64,000 bases of DNA from Trichuris trichiura (Eukaryota > Nematoda > Enoplea > Trichinellida > Trichuridae): NCBI GenBank assembly GCA_037903355.1, contig JBAJFE010000019.1, positions 124,001 to 188,000 on the forward strand. The letters run 5' to 3'. Positions 12,601 to 24,108 of this stretch are shown here, one piece after another. A model generated the notes under the pieces. It did not search any database. It was not told where the DNA came from and saw only the letters and a list, made by a program, of their open reading frames with translations. Numbering within the stretch: the stretch's first letter is position 1; each line of letters opens with the position of its first letter. The translations under genes and the position numbers were made by a program.

Positions 12601-13171
12601 AGTGAACGATTCACCTTCTAAACAATAAAAAGCAGAGTAAAGATAGAGCAACATATGTAACTCTTGTTTGCCAACGGCATGCAAATCGGTATACCATGCC
12701 TACACTTGGCTGACTGTTAATTGTGCCTTACTTTTTAAACCCATTAAAATGCATAGTTTTGTTAGTTATACCCAGCATATACCTTAATACTCAGAGTTTT
12801 TGTGGCAATCGTTTTCTATCACGAAATACGCTAAAACCCATAAAAAAATAGGCCGTATACAGCTAAGAAGTATACGCTAGCTACACAAAGGCAAGCGCCA
12901 TTGAGATTCTTTATAAAGCATGGGTAGTCACATTATTGAAAAGATCATTTCGCTTGTGAAATAACACGGGGACTGGCTGTTTCTTATTGCATACTACCAA
13001 TACTATTCGGATAGCACCAGTATCACCAGTATCCCAGAAACGAGGTGCACTAAATTTCAAGCTTTGTTGAAGCTGCGTTATTAATTGCTGAAGCAGAGAC
13101 AGCTAGTAACATACCTTAATTGCAAATGTGAGGCCAAGATTCCAACATAGCAGAATTACCAAGGGCAACAT
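6608..13171 (-). CDS. Secreted or surface fibronectin type III protein resembling an RPTP ectodomain, without phosphatase domain
   Basis: Twelve minus-strand exons join with matching phases to 615 codons plus stop: 13171-13115, 12617-12545, 12498-12364, 12101-12029, 11373-11184, 10441-10291, 10233-10065, 10006-9897, 8822-8717, 7796-7436, 7386-7056 and 6699-6608. Residues 1-19 form a signal peptide (MLPLVILLCWNLGLTFAIK). Four FN3 repeats follow at roughly 35-130, 133-225, 226-305 and 306-400. They show the usual W in strand B and the L-x-P-x-x-x-Y of strands E/F, e.g. GLNPSATYVAAI, GLEPGRRYLCRLYTV and LEPSSWYTFSATV. Residues 410-585 match the membrane-proximal region of type III receptor tyrosine phosphatases (DEP-1/PTPRJ group) in DQYYIIVTE and YCNGPLKAESQYFVKV. 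The chain ends in a hydrophobic segment (MITFVAYNLILLLVLT) directly before TGA, as in GPI-anchor signals or a very short tail. Several introns are only 46-58 bp. The last exon is the least certain. Confidence 0.85.
9388..9693. mobile_element. Foldback element 1, in an intron of the FN3 gene
   Basis: The arms at 9401-9507 and 9531-9638 are inverted copies of about 107 bp with only a few mismatches, separated by a 23-bp loop. A one-sided tail follows to 9680. The 13-mer TCTGACTAGTAAT occurs at both ends (9388-9400 and 9681-9693), as expected of a target-site duplication. It lies in the intron between the exons ending at 9897 and starting at 8822. The tail contains GTAACGGGTTTGG, only a distant relative of the tail of the other four elements. 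No open frame resembles a transposase, so it is non-autonomous. Confidence 0.8.
11662..11730. repeat. Degenerate TTAGGC-like stretch
   Basis: A purine/TTAG-rich run contains cttaggctta, tttagactta and ggtttaggcttag. It resembles decayed nematode-type telomere hexamers (TTAGGC) but is short and irregular. It lies in an intron of the FN3 gene. Confidence 0.35.
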
Positions 13172-13182
13172 TTCCTTTCCTG
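13172..13182 (-). promoter_or_regulatory. Splice acceptor just before the start codon of the FN3 gene
   Basis: TTTTCAG lies 8 bases 5' of the ATG on the minus strand. It could join a 5' UTR exon or receive a trans-spliced leader. The sequence alone does not decide which. Confidence 0.45.
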
Positions 13183-14770
13183 AAAATAGTATCCTTCAAG
13201 TGTTGGTCAAGAAGCTAGTAGCAACGTTTACTTAGTCAGCGGCGATGCGAACTTCATTAAGTCAAACATACGTTCTGGTCTTTGTTTGTCCACTCAACTG
13301 GTAGTAAGGTCGCGGCAAAGTTTACAGCATTGACATAAATTCAAAAGCATGAAAGGATGGCACTTACTTAACAGCGTGAACGTATGTCGTGTAAGTGTGA
13401 CTGAGACCTCATACGCAGAGTGACAGATTGCCACTGCCTCTGTTTACCGTTGCTTTATAAATTATATTCTCAAGTAACGTTTTGGTTATGCACATAAGCT
13501 CCACCTTTCCACAGTCACAGAAGCTGCCACATGTCACTGGACCATATTTACGTGATTGCATAACCACCTGAAGTTTATGAGTTTGTGTTCTCAAAGGTTA
13601 AAACAAGAACCCCTGATTGTAGTAAAGCTGTAACATAATTTTGATATGCGTATTTCCTTAGAAGAAGCGGGAACTAACTGCCAAAAGCTAGCGTAATACT
13701 TTTAATACGAATGACACTTCATCCATTGTAATTCTTGTAAGACGCAAGTAAGGATCAATTCATGACGTTAAAAGCTTATATTAATAATTGCGAGCGTATC
13801 GTCGATTCGCTGAGCGGACTTCACTTAATTCCATCTTTATTGCCTTAAACCGCACCACGATAAGTTTATCTTCAGTGTTCGCAACTGAAAAGCTTACTTT
13901 GAAGTTAAATGATAATCAGCGTAATGTATTTATAGTTTAACTATATCAAGTTCCGTATACGTAAGCTTTAAAATTGTTAACTAGAAAATGTTGGCCTATG
14001 AAAGATGCTTGGTTTATTCTGCATAGGATGAAAGCGTGGTTTGCTTTTAACAACTGTAGAATTCAAGACACTATAACGGAAGAACTCCATTTCTGCCCCG
14101 TAATTATTAGTATTAATAAATGTACCGTTTCAGTTTTACTGCACCATTAAAAGCCACTTAGTGAGGAACGGTGCCATGGTGAAAATGGTGGCTTTGATTA
14201 TTGACGTAACAAAATTATTGCAGTCTCTAAAAAAAATGAGCTTTCTGGAGCTGTAATTGGTGACGAACAAGCAATCAAATCAGGACGCATGCGCTTCGAA
14301 CTTCGGCACGCTACTATGATGTATACAATTCTTTGTTACGGCGCTGCATTTCTAAGCTCTTGCTGAATTTCATAGCCTAAAATAGTATAAATTTCTTTTT
14401 CTCTCAGAAGCAATCACTAATTCCTATACTTCATGAAAAATTTAATAAGCTGATGAATGGCAGCTTCTCAATTGAAACTACTGATAATAACGGCTAATGA
14501 TAAGGAAGGTGCATTTGCAAACCGTTCAGCATAAAAGCTACAAGGCAGCGTCTATTTAATAATCGCTGTTTACATTCTTATGGAAATCACTTGGTGACAT
14601 TAAAGGATTTCTTTGTGTTCAGTTTGCTTTTGTTCTCTTTGTCTGCTTTGGCTTTACCTTCGATTTGTCAAAGAGAGAATCTGTTCAAACTTAACGTATG
14701 GTAGCTTAGGTATGTTTACATTACAAATGATGTGAATACGTACTCGATTAAAGCTATACGTATATATAGT
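13183..14770. other. Upstream region of the FN3 gene, no recognised coding sequence
   Basis: AT-rich sequence. It probably includes the promoter and any 5' UTR exon of the minus-strand FN3 gene. No exon with a family match was seen on either strand. Confidence 0.5.
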
Positions 14771-14774
14771 TGAG

Positions 14775-15410
14775 CTAACTTTCAGGCTTTAGACAACCTG
14801 TTAGCATGAAACCGCTATTCCTCATTTTCTGGTTAGTAATGACAAATTTTTGCTTCAGCTTGTTGGGATTTAAAATACCACTCCGGACGAAAAAGGCAAG
14901 TAAACACGGCAGACTGGCCCAAGAGCATAAGGCGTTTCGCTGAGTCACAAAAGAACAAAACAGGTTGAGAAAAGCATACCGTCTGCATGTTTTGTGCGCG
15001 TGCAATGAAAAAGTCTTGATAACGCGCAGCAGCGCTAAACAAATTGGTGCCATTTATTTTTCTGATCCATTTTACTTGTTTTTGTAGCCCTCAAAGAACA
15101 AAGGCCAGAATGAAGTAGATAATACATGGTAATATTTTTACGTCATTACTGCGTAATAATTTCTGGAAATATATGAAATTGAAAATACTTTTGCGCAAAG
15201 TTTCAACTTCAGATAAACTGCAAAAAGCCATTAACCCTACAACTAATGAGAAATGGGGCAGCTGTGCAGTGATAATTCTTTCCAAAGTCTCTTGCAAGAT
15301 AAACGATAGCAGAAGAATCAAGCAAGAAACAGCGATCGAACAATGGAGAGACAAAAGCACAAATATTGACACGCTGAGAAAATGCTACAGCTTAGTCGAC
15401 TGATTATTGC
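14775..15410 (-). other. Possible coding fragments, including an Ig-like stretch
   Basis: On the minus strand an exon-like segment around 14951-14891 has a CTCAG acceptor and a TG/GTATTTT donor. It encodes RLMLLGQSAVFTCLFRPE, which looks like the B-strand region of an immunoglobulin domain (G-x-S-A-x-F-x-C). Upstream at 15372 an ATG opens a strongly hydrophobic N-terminus (MSIFVLLSLHCSIAVSCLIL). I could not join these with consistent phases, so a gene is only suspected; the stretch could be a decayed copy or chance. Confidence 0.2.
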
Positions 15411-15557
15411 TTGATATCGTTTTGGCCTTTAGCATTTTATGACATAAAGGTTTTATCCTTTTACAGGCAAAACAAAGATGACTGATCTGCTTCCTGCTTT
15501 ATTGCGTTAATAGTACAATAAGGATTCCTACTGAAAATGCTTATTTTCAAATTTCAG

Positions 15558-15591
15558 GCAGGCCTACTCGGGTGCGTATGATGGCGGCTGG
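15558..15591 (+). other. Possible micro-exon
   Basis: The 34-bp segment is bounded by AAATTTCAG and GG/GTAAGTCA. In one frame it reads QAYSGAYDGGW and ends in phase 0, which would fit the exon starting at 16931. It may belong to the 5' part of that gene, but no start codon was found that continues through it. Confidence 0.3.
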
Positions 15592-16256
15592 GTAAGTCAC
15601 GAAGGCTTTAAAACTCTCCCCTTTTGTGCTAAACCATTGATACAGCTAGATGAAAACTCCTTTACTAAAATAATGTGGTTTTCTGCCGTGCTTGAGTGAG
15701 CAGGTTAATGTTCCGGGCATAGAAAGCGTCTGTTGCAAACTTAGCCGTCCAGCGTTTGAAAAAATCTAATATTTACTCCATTTCTTCATGACTTGCGAAA
15801 GTCTATGCTTGTTTTTCCTTGCTTTTATTTGGTAAGGAATGATTACGTTCCTCATGCGTGAAGCATTAGATACAGCTGTTTAAATGCCATGTAGCGTTGG
15901 TAACCTGTACTGCGCATAATAATCCTGATGTGCATACAGCAAAGCATTTTGATTTAAAGATTCAGTTTGTGAAACTATTGAGGGTTGCATTTCACTTGCA
16001 ATTTCTGTTTGAACTGTTAACAGTGCTTGCTTGCCTTTTCCAACTGTTCTGAAAGTACGTTTCAAACTCGTGCAATGAAACTGTACATGCATTCAGTTGC
16101 ATATCTTTAGTAAATATTTAAAAGTTTTGGGAAGCCCTCTTAAAAACTGTGGGAGAACACTTGCGCCAAGAACGAAGGCTTCGATTCACTGAACTGTTTA
16201 CTGATGTAAGCGAGTACACGATAGAGGAAAGAGTCTCTACACCCCAGCTCCCGTAG

Positions 16257-16470
16257 TCTTATATAGACGAATATGGGGCCATTGTGGGGTGAACGGCTCG
16301 TTGGTAAGTAACCTGGAGCGGGGTCGCGCATCATCAAGGAGGTGACCTCGTCCGCTAGACGCGGCCTCGTTAGGGCCGCATCCCTTGCATCACAGGGAGG
16401 ACGACGTCTACGCCAGGCAGTGCGAGGCGTCATCCCACTATGCCCTGAGGGGGGTCCGGTTCACTGGCCA
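16257..16470. other. GC-rich structured island of unknown nature
   Basis: Roughly 210 bp of markedly GC-rich sequence sit in AT-rich surroundings. It contains self-complementary pieces such as GCGGCC...GGCCGC (around 16361-16380) and GAGGTGACCTC. A TATATA box-like motif (about 16260) lies just to its left. Open frames cross it on both strands but neither reads like a known protein. It does not match the rRNA, tRNA, U1, U2, U4 or SRP RNA consensus motifs that I checked by eye. A non-coding RNA gene or a transferred fragment are both possible. Confidence 0.35.
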
Positions 16471-16939
16471 GCATTGCCACAAAAACAGAGTACAAAATTT
16501 GTGAATTGTTTTCTTACTAAAAGAAACATTTTAAAGTCGATACTACCCAATCCTTTTTCCAGTGCTCAGGCACTGATACCGTTATTATGCAAACCATTTG
16601 TTTACTTTTTTATACTTTTGAAATAAAAGCGTAATCAAAGAGTACAATAAAAGCCTGCAATCGCTACACTTCGTCAGGATATGAACAGCTTATTGTCATA
16701 AGCCAGTTTTCACGAAACACATGCGCTGATACGAATTACCAAAAACTGACATGACACAATGTACTAACCAATAATAACTGCTTAGGAAAGTTTGCAGGAA
16801 CAGAAAATAGTGGCTTTATTTTCTTTCTTTTCTTTTTATCAACGTATTTTAGTGAAGTCACTTGATATGCTGATGAGAATGGTTTTGGAATAGCAATGTA
16901 AATTTGCATGTTGGCTCTGCTTTATTTTAGACAAAAGCA

Positions 16940-18082
16940 ATGGCTAAGAAAGCTCCTCTGGTTTACTACTGCGAAACAACAGCCTGCAGGAATACCATAC
17001 TAGCAGCAGTTGCTAATATGCGAAGTTCGGGTGAATTGGAAAAGGCCCAAAATAAACACGAGGCATGCATGCAGCACTGCAAGACAAACAGGTAATGATA
17101 TTTATGATAGCCAGTAAATAAGCGTAGCATGTTCAAAGCACCTAGGAAAAATCACTATAGTTTGACGAAGTTAATCTTTGAATGGTTTTCAAGTTCGCAC
17201 AGACTTAGTGGGCGCGCGGAAGCCATAAAAAATGAATCTGATTAAAAACGTAGGAACCACAGGAATCTAAGCGCCTTTCCCTTTTGAAAAGTAGTTCACG
17301 TTTGCAATGAGCATTGAAAGCAGCAGAATCTTGGCTGAAAAAGTGGTTTACTTAATACTGTAGCAGCTGCAATTCCTACACATTAGTAAACAATCCAAGA
17401 GCAAATAGCAAGATAGCCTTTTCATCGGAGCACTGGTTGACTATCGAATATTCATTTCTGAAACGCTTTAGCCGAGTAACTTGAAAAGCTATACATCTTC
17501 TCGATCCATTCATGTCGAGTTTTAGTGAAGCACTTTTGGAAAATTATTTTTATTTCCGTTGAGCAATAGGTTCAACATTACAAACTTACCTTCGGTATCT
17601 CACACGTTTTCTCTCGTTTTGACAAGTAGATGACTATTACGCAACGCCGTAGTTTTCCATTGCTGAAATAACTGTCGTAAAAGTATATCACCGCAAGCAA
17701 TGCTAACACAGCTGCCTGTGGATTAGCATAAGTTGTCGTAAATTCAAAAATGTTTAATCACTTTTAGAATTGGTTTTCTACTCAATAATTTTAAATTGGA
17801 ATTTCTAGCCCAGATACATTGAACGCGCACAGAAAAAAAACTGGTAAAGCTAATGTCACGGGGAAACAGATACAACGCTAGTTGTCGTCTTGAATTTTTG
17901 CGGTGAAAGTGCATTTGTTTAGTCATGGACAGCGGAGTAAAAACATAATACAATACCTGTCGAGTATGTGGCGTAACCATTGTACCAAAATTTTTTATTA
18001 GACAGTTGAAGACTTCGCTTTGTCTTTCAGCTCTTCACTAAAAAGTGTCATTGATCTGCTTATTGACAAAAATTTGAACTAA
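16940..18082 (+). CDS. Small protein with two Cys pairs (two or more exons)
   Basis: Exon 16931-17091 has acceptor TTATTTTAG and donor ACAG/GTAATG. It joins exon 18031-18082 (acceptor TTGTCTTTCAG, stop TAA at 18080-18082) in phase 2. The frame is open across the whole 161-bp exon. Starting at the ATG at 16940, the product is about 67 residues, with CETTAC followed some 26 residues later by CMQHC and a helical tail. There is no signal peptide. The second pair and tail faintly resemble the C-terminus of FAM136A (DUF842), a mitochondrial CX3C protein, but the first pair is CX4C, so I do not assign it. The true start may lie in an upstream exon such as 15558-15591. A polyadenylation signal follows at 18256. 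Confidence 0.5.
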
Positions 18083-18255
18083 GAAGCAGAAGAAGGTGGA
18101 GAAAAAGAAACAGCACTTTTGTCATTATGAAACCACGCATAACAAAAGACTTTCTTCAGTGCTGCCTCCTTATGATTTCTTACAGTATGACCGTGAATTA
18201 TTCATAACTGCGCATGGGAATTTTAATGAAACTTCACAAGCAGATTTGCTTGATA

Positions 18256-18261
18256 AATAAA
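18256..18261 (+). other. Candidate polyadenylation signal
   Basis: AATAAA lies about 170 bp after the stop of the small Cys-pair gene. Confidence 0.45.
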
Positions 18262-19260
18262 ATCGTTACAAGGATTGTGCTCATTCCAAAGTAATGCCTT
18301 TGCTTATGATTTAATGGTTTAATATTTTTAAAAGCCTAAGAAATAAGTACATTTACGGCTGATAGTAAAAAAATTCCCAAACAATTGCATTTTCTACTTG
18401 CACAATTTTCAGCATGTTGCATCAACCAGCAGCACACTGAAGACATACGAGCACATGCACTCTGCTCATGCTTTCTTAATGTATGCTTGTTCGTACGCCA
18501 CGTTTTATGTCCTACTTGTTGGTACTAGGAAAATCACTGGGAGTAACTCTCTTTTTAAAAATCCATAAATGATCAAACAAGAAAATAAAAGGGTGAAGAA
18601 ATGATGCAACAATCGAAATGCCGATTTAGACATTTTGGAGTTAAGCTGATCGCATTCGTACATTCAGTATTAGCCATTTTTAATACTGAGCTGTTGGTCC
18701 ATCAGTTTGTGTTTTTTACGTCATTGCTTGCTTTCACTAAACGATAACAAAGGAAGCCAGATTTTTGAGCACCACTGAAGCTACATCACGAAAGCATAGC
18801 AAATTTTAAAGCAGCCTGGCATTTTCTGTCTAGTAACCAGTTATTAATAACAACATTACATGCCTTATCTTAAGGCTTGTGGACCTGTTCAGCACATTTC
18901 ACCATTTCAGCATTTCGGGGGGGGGGGCACCGCATCTCGTGACCTGTTCAGTCTGCTACTAACTGCTGCGCTTTCAACCATAGGTTCCTTGTAGCTCAGA
19001 GGCAATGTAGCTGGTAAGACCATGCGGTTATTAACAGGATTGTTTTTGGGTATCCCTATCTAATTACTCATCTTATTTAAAAGTATCAACAATATATGTT
19101 AGACTAAGTGAAATGCATGCGCTGCACCACTTAGCAGGACTGGAGTTTCCAAGATTTATTTCCAGTAAGTGATAAACCGTCTCTGTTCATTAGCTATCGC
19201 CTGTTAAGAAGCGGTATTTTAGGATTAAATAGTTAAGCTTAATATGCAATCCTTTAAATT
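18262..19260. other. Convergent intergenic region with a poly-G run
   Basis: No coding signal was seen. A run of about ten G residues lies near 18908. The right part is the presumed 3' UTR of the minus-strand synaptotagmin gene. Confidence 0.5.
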
Positions 19261-22200
19261 TTATGGTTTCAACTGATGCCAGTGTGCGATTTGTTTCCAC
19301 GGATTCGACTTAGCTTCTTCCCAGTGAGACTGACCAAGTGCACTGGAAGCGCGTGGTCCGATTTCAACTCTTCCCATCACTTCATTTTTCGTAATTCTGT
19401 CCCAATCCATGACGAGTATTTCGACGCTAATTTTGTCCGTAACCGCGGAGGATGGTTCGGGTAGGTCGAAAATAAATGCTTCATTGTAAACTGGTGAGAC
19501 TGTTCTCTTCTTTACATGCGTTTTTTTCTTGGCTATTTTGATGCCATTGATAAGCAGATAAATTTTGACGTACGGATCTACATAAATATAGTCAGCTAAC
19601 AGTCACCTGTTAAAAGTTAAATATTACCGGCATATCCAGTCAAGTCAAAAGTCGGTAGGTTCTGAGCCTTGAGTACAGCAACGCAGATTTTGTTTGTTGC
19701 TTGCCGGAAGCAGAGCGAAACCAGTACTTCTCCACGCAGCTTGACATTTTGAAACTTAAAACTGTCTTAAGTTGATCGATGCAGTAAAGAAACCAGCGCC
19801 CCAGATTATGCGTATATATCTCGGATCTTAAGTCTGTTCTATTCAACTTTAGCTACTCCTTTGTCTAGTCAGTTAATTTGCTCTTTCAAGCTCAAAAAGT
19901 GAATATATGAACGTTTCCTTCTCAAATACACACTCGATTCCAAAAACTGAGAATACTTTAAATCCGCATTTGTGTTTATGACATGCAAAAGATACTTGGA
20001 TCCTTTGGATAACTTTTGCTTTACGCTTTATCTCGCTTTACCTGACTTCTACTTTTGCCATACTGTAGGGCTATTAGCTAATACCAATACCTTTTGAAGA
20101 TGTAATGCTTTTGTATGGGACTATAAGTTTTCATATTGGAATCTCTTTATTACGGATTCGATGTCCCATTGAGATGTAGAATAAACAAAAAGTTTTTTCT
20201 CTCCGGAGCTTTCGGGTCTGCCGCGACCCGTCTTCAGCAGTCCATTGGACCACTGAAGACGGGTCGCGGCAGACCCGAAAGCTCCGGAGAGAAAAAACTT
20301 TTTGTTTATTCTACATCTCAATGGGACATCGAATCCGTAATAAAGAGATTCCAATATGAATACCAATACCTGTCGAAAGCTTAGGGGACAAATAGCCCAT
20401 CTTTTTGTACCAGTGAACCTTCACGGGTCCCCACTGGAGGAGTTTGATCAGGTTTTAAAGTGTTCTTACAAATACGTTAACTTCGCGATAGTCGCAAGAA
20501 GGTGGCATGAATGCTTTTTATATAAACCTACAGGAACGAAGGCAATAAGGAATATTGCCGTTGGGCTCCAGGGAAGTGGAAGTGTTCACCTAAGTGCATG
20601 TTGCGGTGGACCGCGTTGCTCTGAATTTCAAGGTGGAAGAAGCAGACTTTTCAAGACAACCAAACAGATGCTGAAGATGACAGCTCATTTTCTCAGGTCG
20701 AACTAAGGATTCCGCGAACATGAGTTCAAAGAATTCTACACGCAGGTCTCAGACCCTATCATCGTCAAGTGCTGCGTAGCTTGCTGGAAAACGACTGCAA
20801 GCGAGAAACTGGATTTCGCAAAGCATTCTTGAAAATGTGTAGCAGGTGCTGCACAACGACAAGACAATGTGGTCTGACCAAGTAATATTTAAACTGAATG
20901 GTACATTAACCATAACATCAACTACTGGTTTGATGCGGTTCTCTAATAGACCCTAGAATGAAGAGTAAAAATATGCCTAGTCTTCTGATCGGAATTTTTG
21001 TATGACGTGTTAAAGTCATTCAGCTCTGACAGAAATATTGCACCTGTTTGATTCCTGCAGATGATCATCGGCAAAGTAATGTGGTATGCGAAGGATAAAG
21101 ACCTAATTAATGTTCATGCACGATAGAGTGTTGGCTCATTAATCAAGGAAAACGTTCTGCATTCACAGATTGAGGATTGTTGATTAGTCACCTAGGAACT
21201 CTGATCTTTCTTTTCTCTATTTCTCCATATGGGGTTTCATGAAAAATCAACTAAAGATCAAGAAAAGCTACTCCTTTGGTTCTCATACGGCAGCTGGCGA
21301 AGCTTTTGCCGTGATTCCTATGGTGCTATGTGAGTACGTCAATAGGTGGTAAAAAGGCTAAAAAATATATCGAAGCCAACGGCTCGCAGATAGAACTTCA
21401 TTAATCGCGCTATTTCATATTAATTGTTCATCTTGTCTTTCCTGAAATAGGATGTGCAAAACTTTTAGCGAACAGACCGAACTACGTGGAGCTATGCCTT
21501 CTCGAGCAACAGGACAACAGCGAACTATTATTTTTTGCCCACCCTGTGTTATTAATACTGCTGGTACATATTCCTATGAGATCCACTTGCTTTTCGATCC
21601 GTATTACTTGCATTTAATGGTAGGCACTTTAACTGTACTATACTAACACATCGCGGTCAGGTATAATGGTAGTTTTATTACCTTTAGGCTTCGGTTGACC
21701 AAGTCAATGTTTATATCGATGGCTTTGTTCGATTCCTTCAGGTTCAAAGAGTTAAGTGGGCAAAGTGCTTCACCAATGATTTTGTCACGAAGAAAACGAT
21801 CGAAAGCAATTACGGCAAAGTGCAACGTTGTATTCTGCAGTTGGTTGTAATTAATCCCGTAAAAGACGAAGTCTTCATCGTAAACTGGGTCTGCAGTGTT
21901 TCTAACCACTCTTGTTTTAATCTTATGCTGCTTCTCCGGCAGCAGTTGTAACTTTACGTAAGGATCGAGCATTACTTTTTCCCTCCAGCGGCAATTCGAC
22001 TTGGGAATCAGTTCCGAGGCAGAAATAATATGCACGGTGAGCGCATTTTTTTCGAAGTCATAAGTTAGTCTGTATCGCAATTTTCCGCAGGAAGAACCCT
22101 TTTCATCTGCCCTCATCTCGTAGGCTATTTCAATGTCCTCTTCTACTCCCTCATCTTCTTTCCAATCAATTGCAGAGTATTTCTGTTCGTTTGATTCCGT

Positions 22201-23250
22201 GACACATTCTGACAAGCTAGCCTCCATTCTATCATTTTTTGGTTGAATCTCCTTGCAGGCGGTTGAATCAATGTCTATATTCTCAGGCGACTGCATTGGA
22301 GATGGAGACTTTTTCAAGCCGCCTGGTCCAGCCGCATTTTTAAAACTTGAAACTGGCTTCACTTCTGTCGCTCTGAGCTTCTCTTGGTGAAATGTTGCTG
22401 CTTGCAAGTTAGTATAACGATATCGAGAACGACGACGTGTCAGCAAGCATACGGAAATTACAATGATTACTATAACAGAAATAGCCGCTACGCACAAGGT
22501 TGTGGTCACTAGGTTGGATTCTGAAATCATCGTTGAAAATGAGCATCCAATAAACATAATTGGTCACATTACGAAATCTATTCGCGTACATACGTATTAC
22601 TCATTTTCCTAAGAATTAATGCACGCGTGGAAGCGTTCTTCATTACAAAGCGGCTACTCTTTTGAGAGCTGTCATGTAGCAATTAATAAAAACGGGACAA
22701 TTCATTGTTTCCATTCGGTGTTATAAAGCTTCGCGCTAATCACTTTGCTTTCATTTGTCATCACAAAATGTGCTTTCCACTTGAAAAACAACAAAAAAGC
22801 AATAGGACGTTCGGGCAGCTACCCACGGGAGAAAGAATAAAATATGACTCGTGTCACCAGTATCAGTGCAGTAAATCCTCTCCTAACGTCAACGCGGCCC
22901 ATTGTTGATCTGAAGGGAAGCTAGTGACTGATTGATAAAGTTGTGCAACCTAGATGTAATTATGGATTTAGTAACTTTGAAAGAACAGCACCAGCAACCG
23001 GTATCCTTCACTACTAGTAAAAACCGTGAAATGGGATGTGAATTCAGTGAAGACGTCTCAAAAACAAAATTTGTGAATAAGATTATTATCCTGAAAAAGA
23101 AAAAGGGGTGTGCTTAGCATTTCTTCTAGCACAACCTTATACTCAATGAAGGATTGTGCATGTCTTCCAAACTTACCTAAAGCAATCACCGACCTTTCTA
23201 TCCTTGATAAAACTTCAGTTATTTGGTTTCTCAGATCAATAAATGCAGTC
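19261..23250 (-). CDS. snt-4: Synaptotagmin-4/11-like vesicle protein (C2A and C2B)
   Basis: Minus-strand exons 23250-23177, 22520-21682, 19754-19628 and 19577-19261 (stop TAA) join with phases 1, 0 and 1. The N-part is helical, then a membrane span LCVAAISVIVIIVISVCLL and a basic stop-transfer TRRRSR, then an acidic linker. C2A starts at CGKLRYRLTYDFE. The phrase HKIKTRVVRNTADPVYDEDF followed by FYGINYNQLQ places it with Syt4/Syt11. C2B has RGEVLVSLC, DLTGYADPYVK, KKKTHVKKRTVSPVYNEAF and ends in WEEAKSNPWKQIAHWHQLKP. In C2A loop 3 the expected first Asp is Ala (AFDRF) and the last is Lys. In C2B the DxD (MDWDRI) is intact. So Ca2+ binding, if any, is by C2B; this is inferred from the residues. 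The acceptor at 19754 (TTTTAAG) is the weakest site. The first exon lies further right. Confidence 0.9.
20080..20371. mobile_element. Foldback element 2, in the intron between the C2A and C2B exons of snt-4
   Basis: A near-perfect palindrome runs from 20132 to 20358 with almost no loop. A one-sided tail (20095-20131) reads TGAAGATGTAATGC...TATGGGACTATAAG and aligns with the tails of elements 3-5. The direct repeat AATACCAATACCT occurs at 20080-20092 and 20359-20371. The inner arms contain CTCCGGAGCTTTCGGGTC and CGACCCGTCTTCAG, shared with elements 4 and 5. No protein is encoded. Confidence 0.85.
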
Positions 23251-24108
23251 CTGTTTTAGCTAATGCAAATGTACGCAAACTGCTCAGACGTGATCGCAGT
23301 GCTCAGATTGTCTGCTTGCAATTAATGGCGGTTGTGGCTGACGACGCGACTGCTAATGAAAATCACAGAGCATTAACATGAGCAATTTCGTGTTCACGCC
23401 ATGCTAACAAATGCATAGTCACACTATAATCAAATTTAGCTATTGTTTTTAAAAGTTACTGCCTGCTTTTCCTGATTTATTCTTACGTCATAAAACGACT
23501 CTGTTCCTCCACGGCAGGCGGATTTCTATGAACAGTGATGCTCAGTAAGATTGGTTTAAAAAAGGCGTTCAGTATCTAGTTTAACGAGGCAGTTATTTTT
23601 CAATCAAGACTGAGGCAGCGGAAGAAAATAGAAATACACATTTTGCATAGTAAATCATTGTCTTACAGTTTGATTAGCTTCACGGAGGAAAGCTAAAACT
23701 GAACGTGCGAAATTCAAGCAGCTATTTTTGAAATTGACTGTCTCGACTACTCTTCAGCTTTTCAATCTCAGCTGGGAGAATCACTGAGCAGTCAGAAAGG
23801 CGATACTGCCTTACGTTAATGGAATACATTAAGTTAAAAAGTTACAACCCAACCTTGAGAGCTATAAGCTCTGCTGAACACTTGTATGACGAAGTGCTGG
23901 CATTCCCGCCATAGAACAGCAATAATCCGCTCAAAGTATTGCTTTTGCTGTTAATCTACAATTGTTTTCCAAAAGCTCATGCTTCCACCAAATAATGTGC
24001 TGTTTTTCCGCAGCGCTAGTCACTATGCTGACACTCTTACGAACGGATCAAGTTTTTAAAACGAAGCCCTTGTTACCAAGGCGAAAATAAAACGCAAAGC
24101 TTTAAGTA

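Noticed and set aside
18985..19040. TAGCTCAG-like D-arm sequence on the plus strand
   Set aside because: No T-arm or acceptor stem follows at the right distance.
19276..19464. 62-codon plus-strand open frame
   Set aside because: Antisense shadow of the last synaptotagmin C2B exon.
20356..20706. 116-codon plus-strand open frame
   Set aside because: Begins in the foldback element, lies in a synaptotagmin intron and shows no family resemblance.
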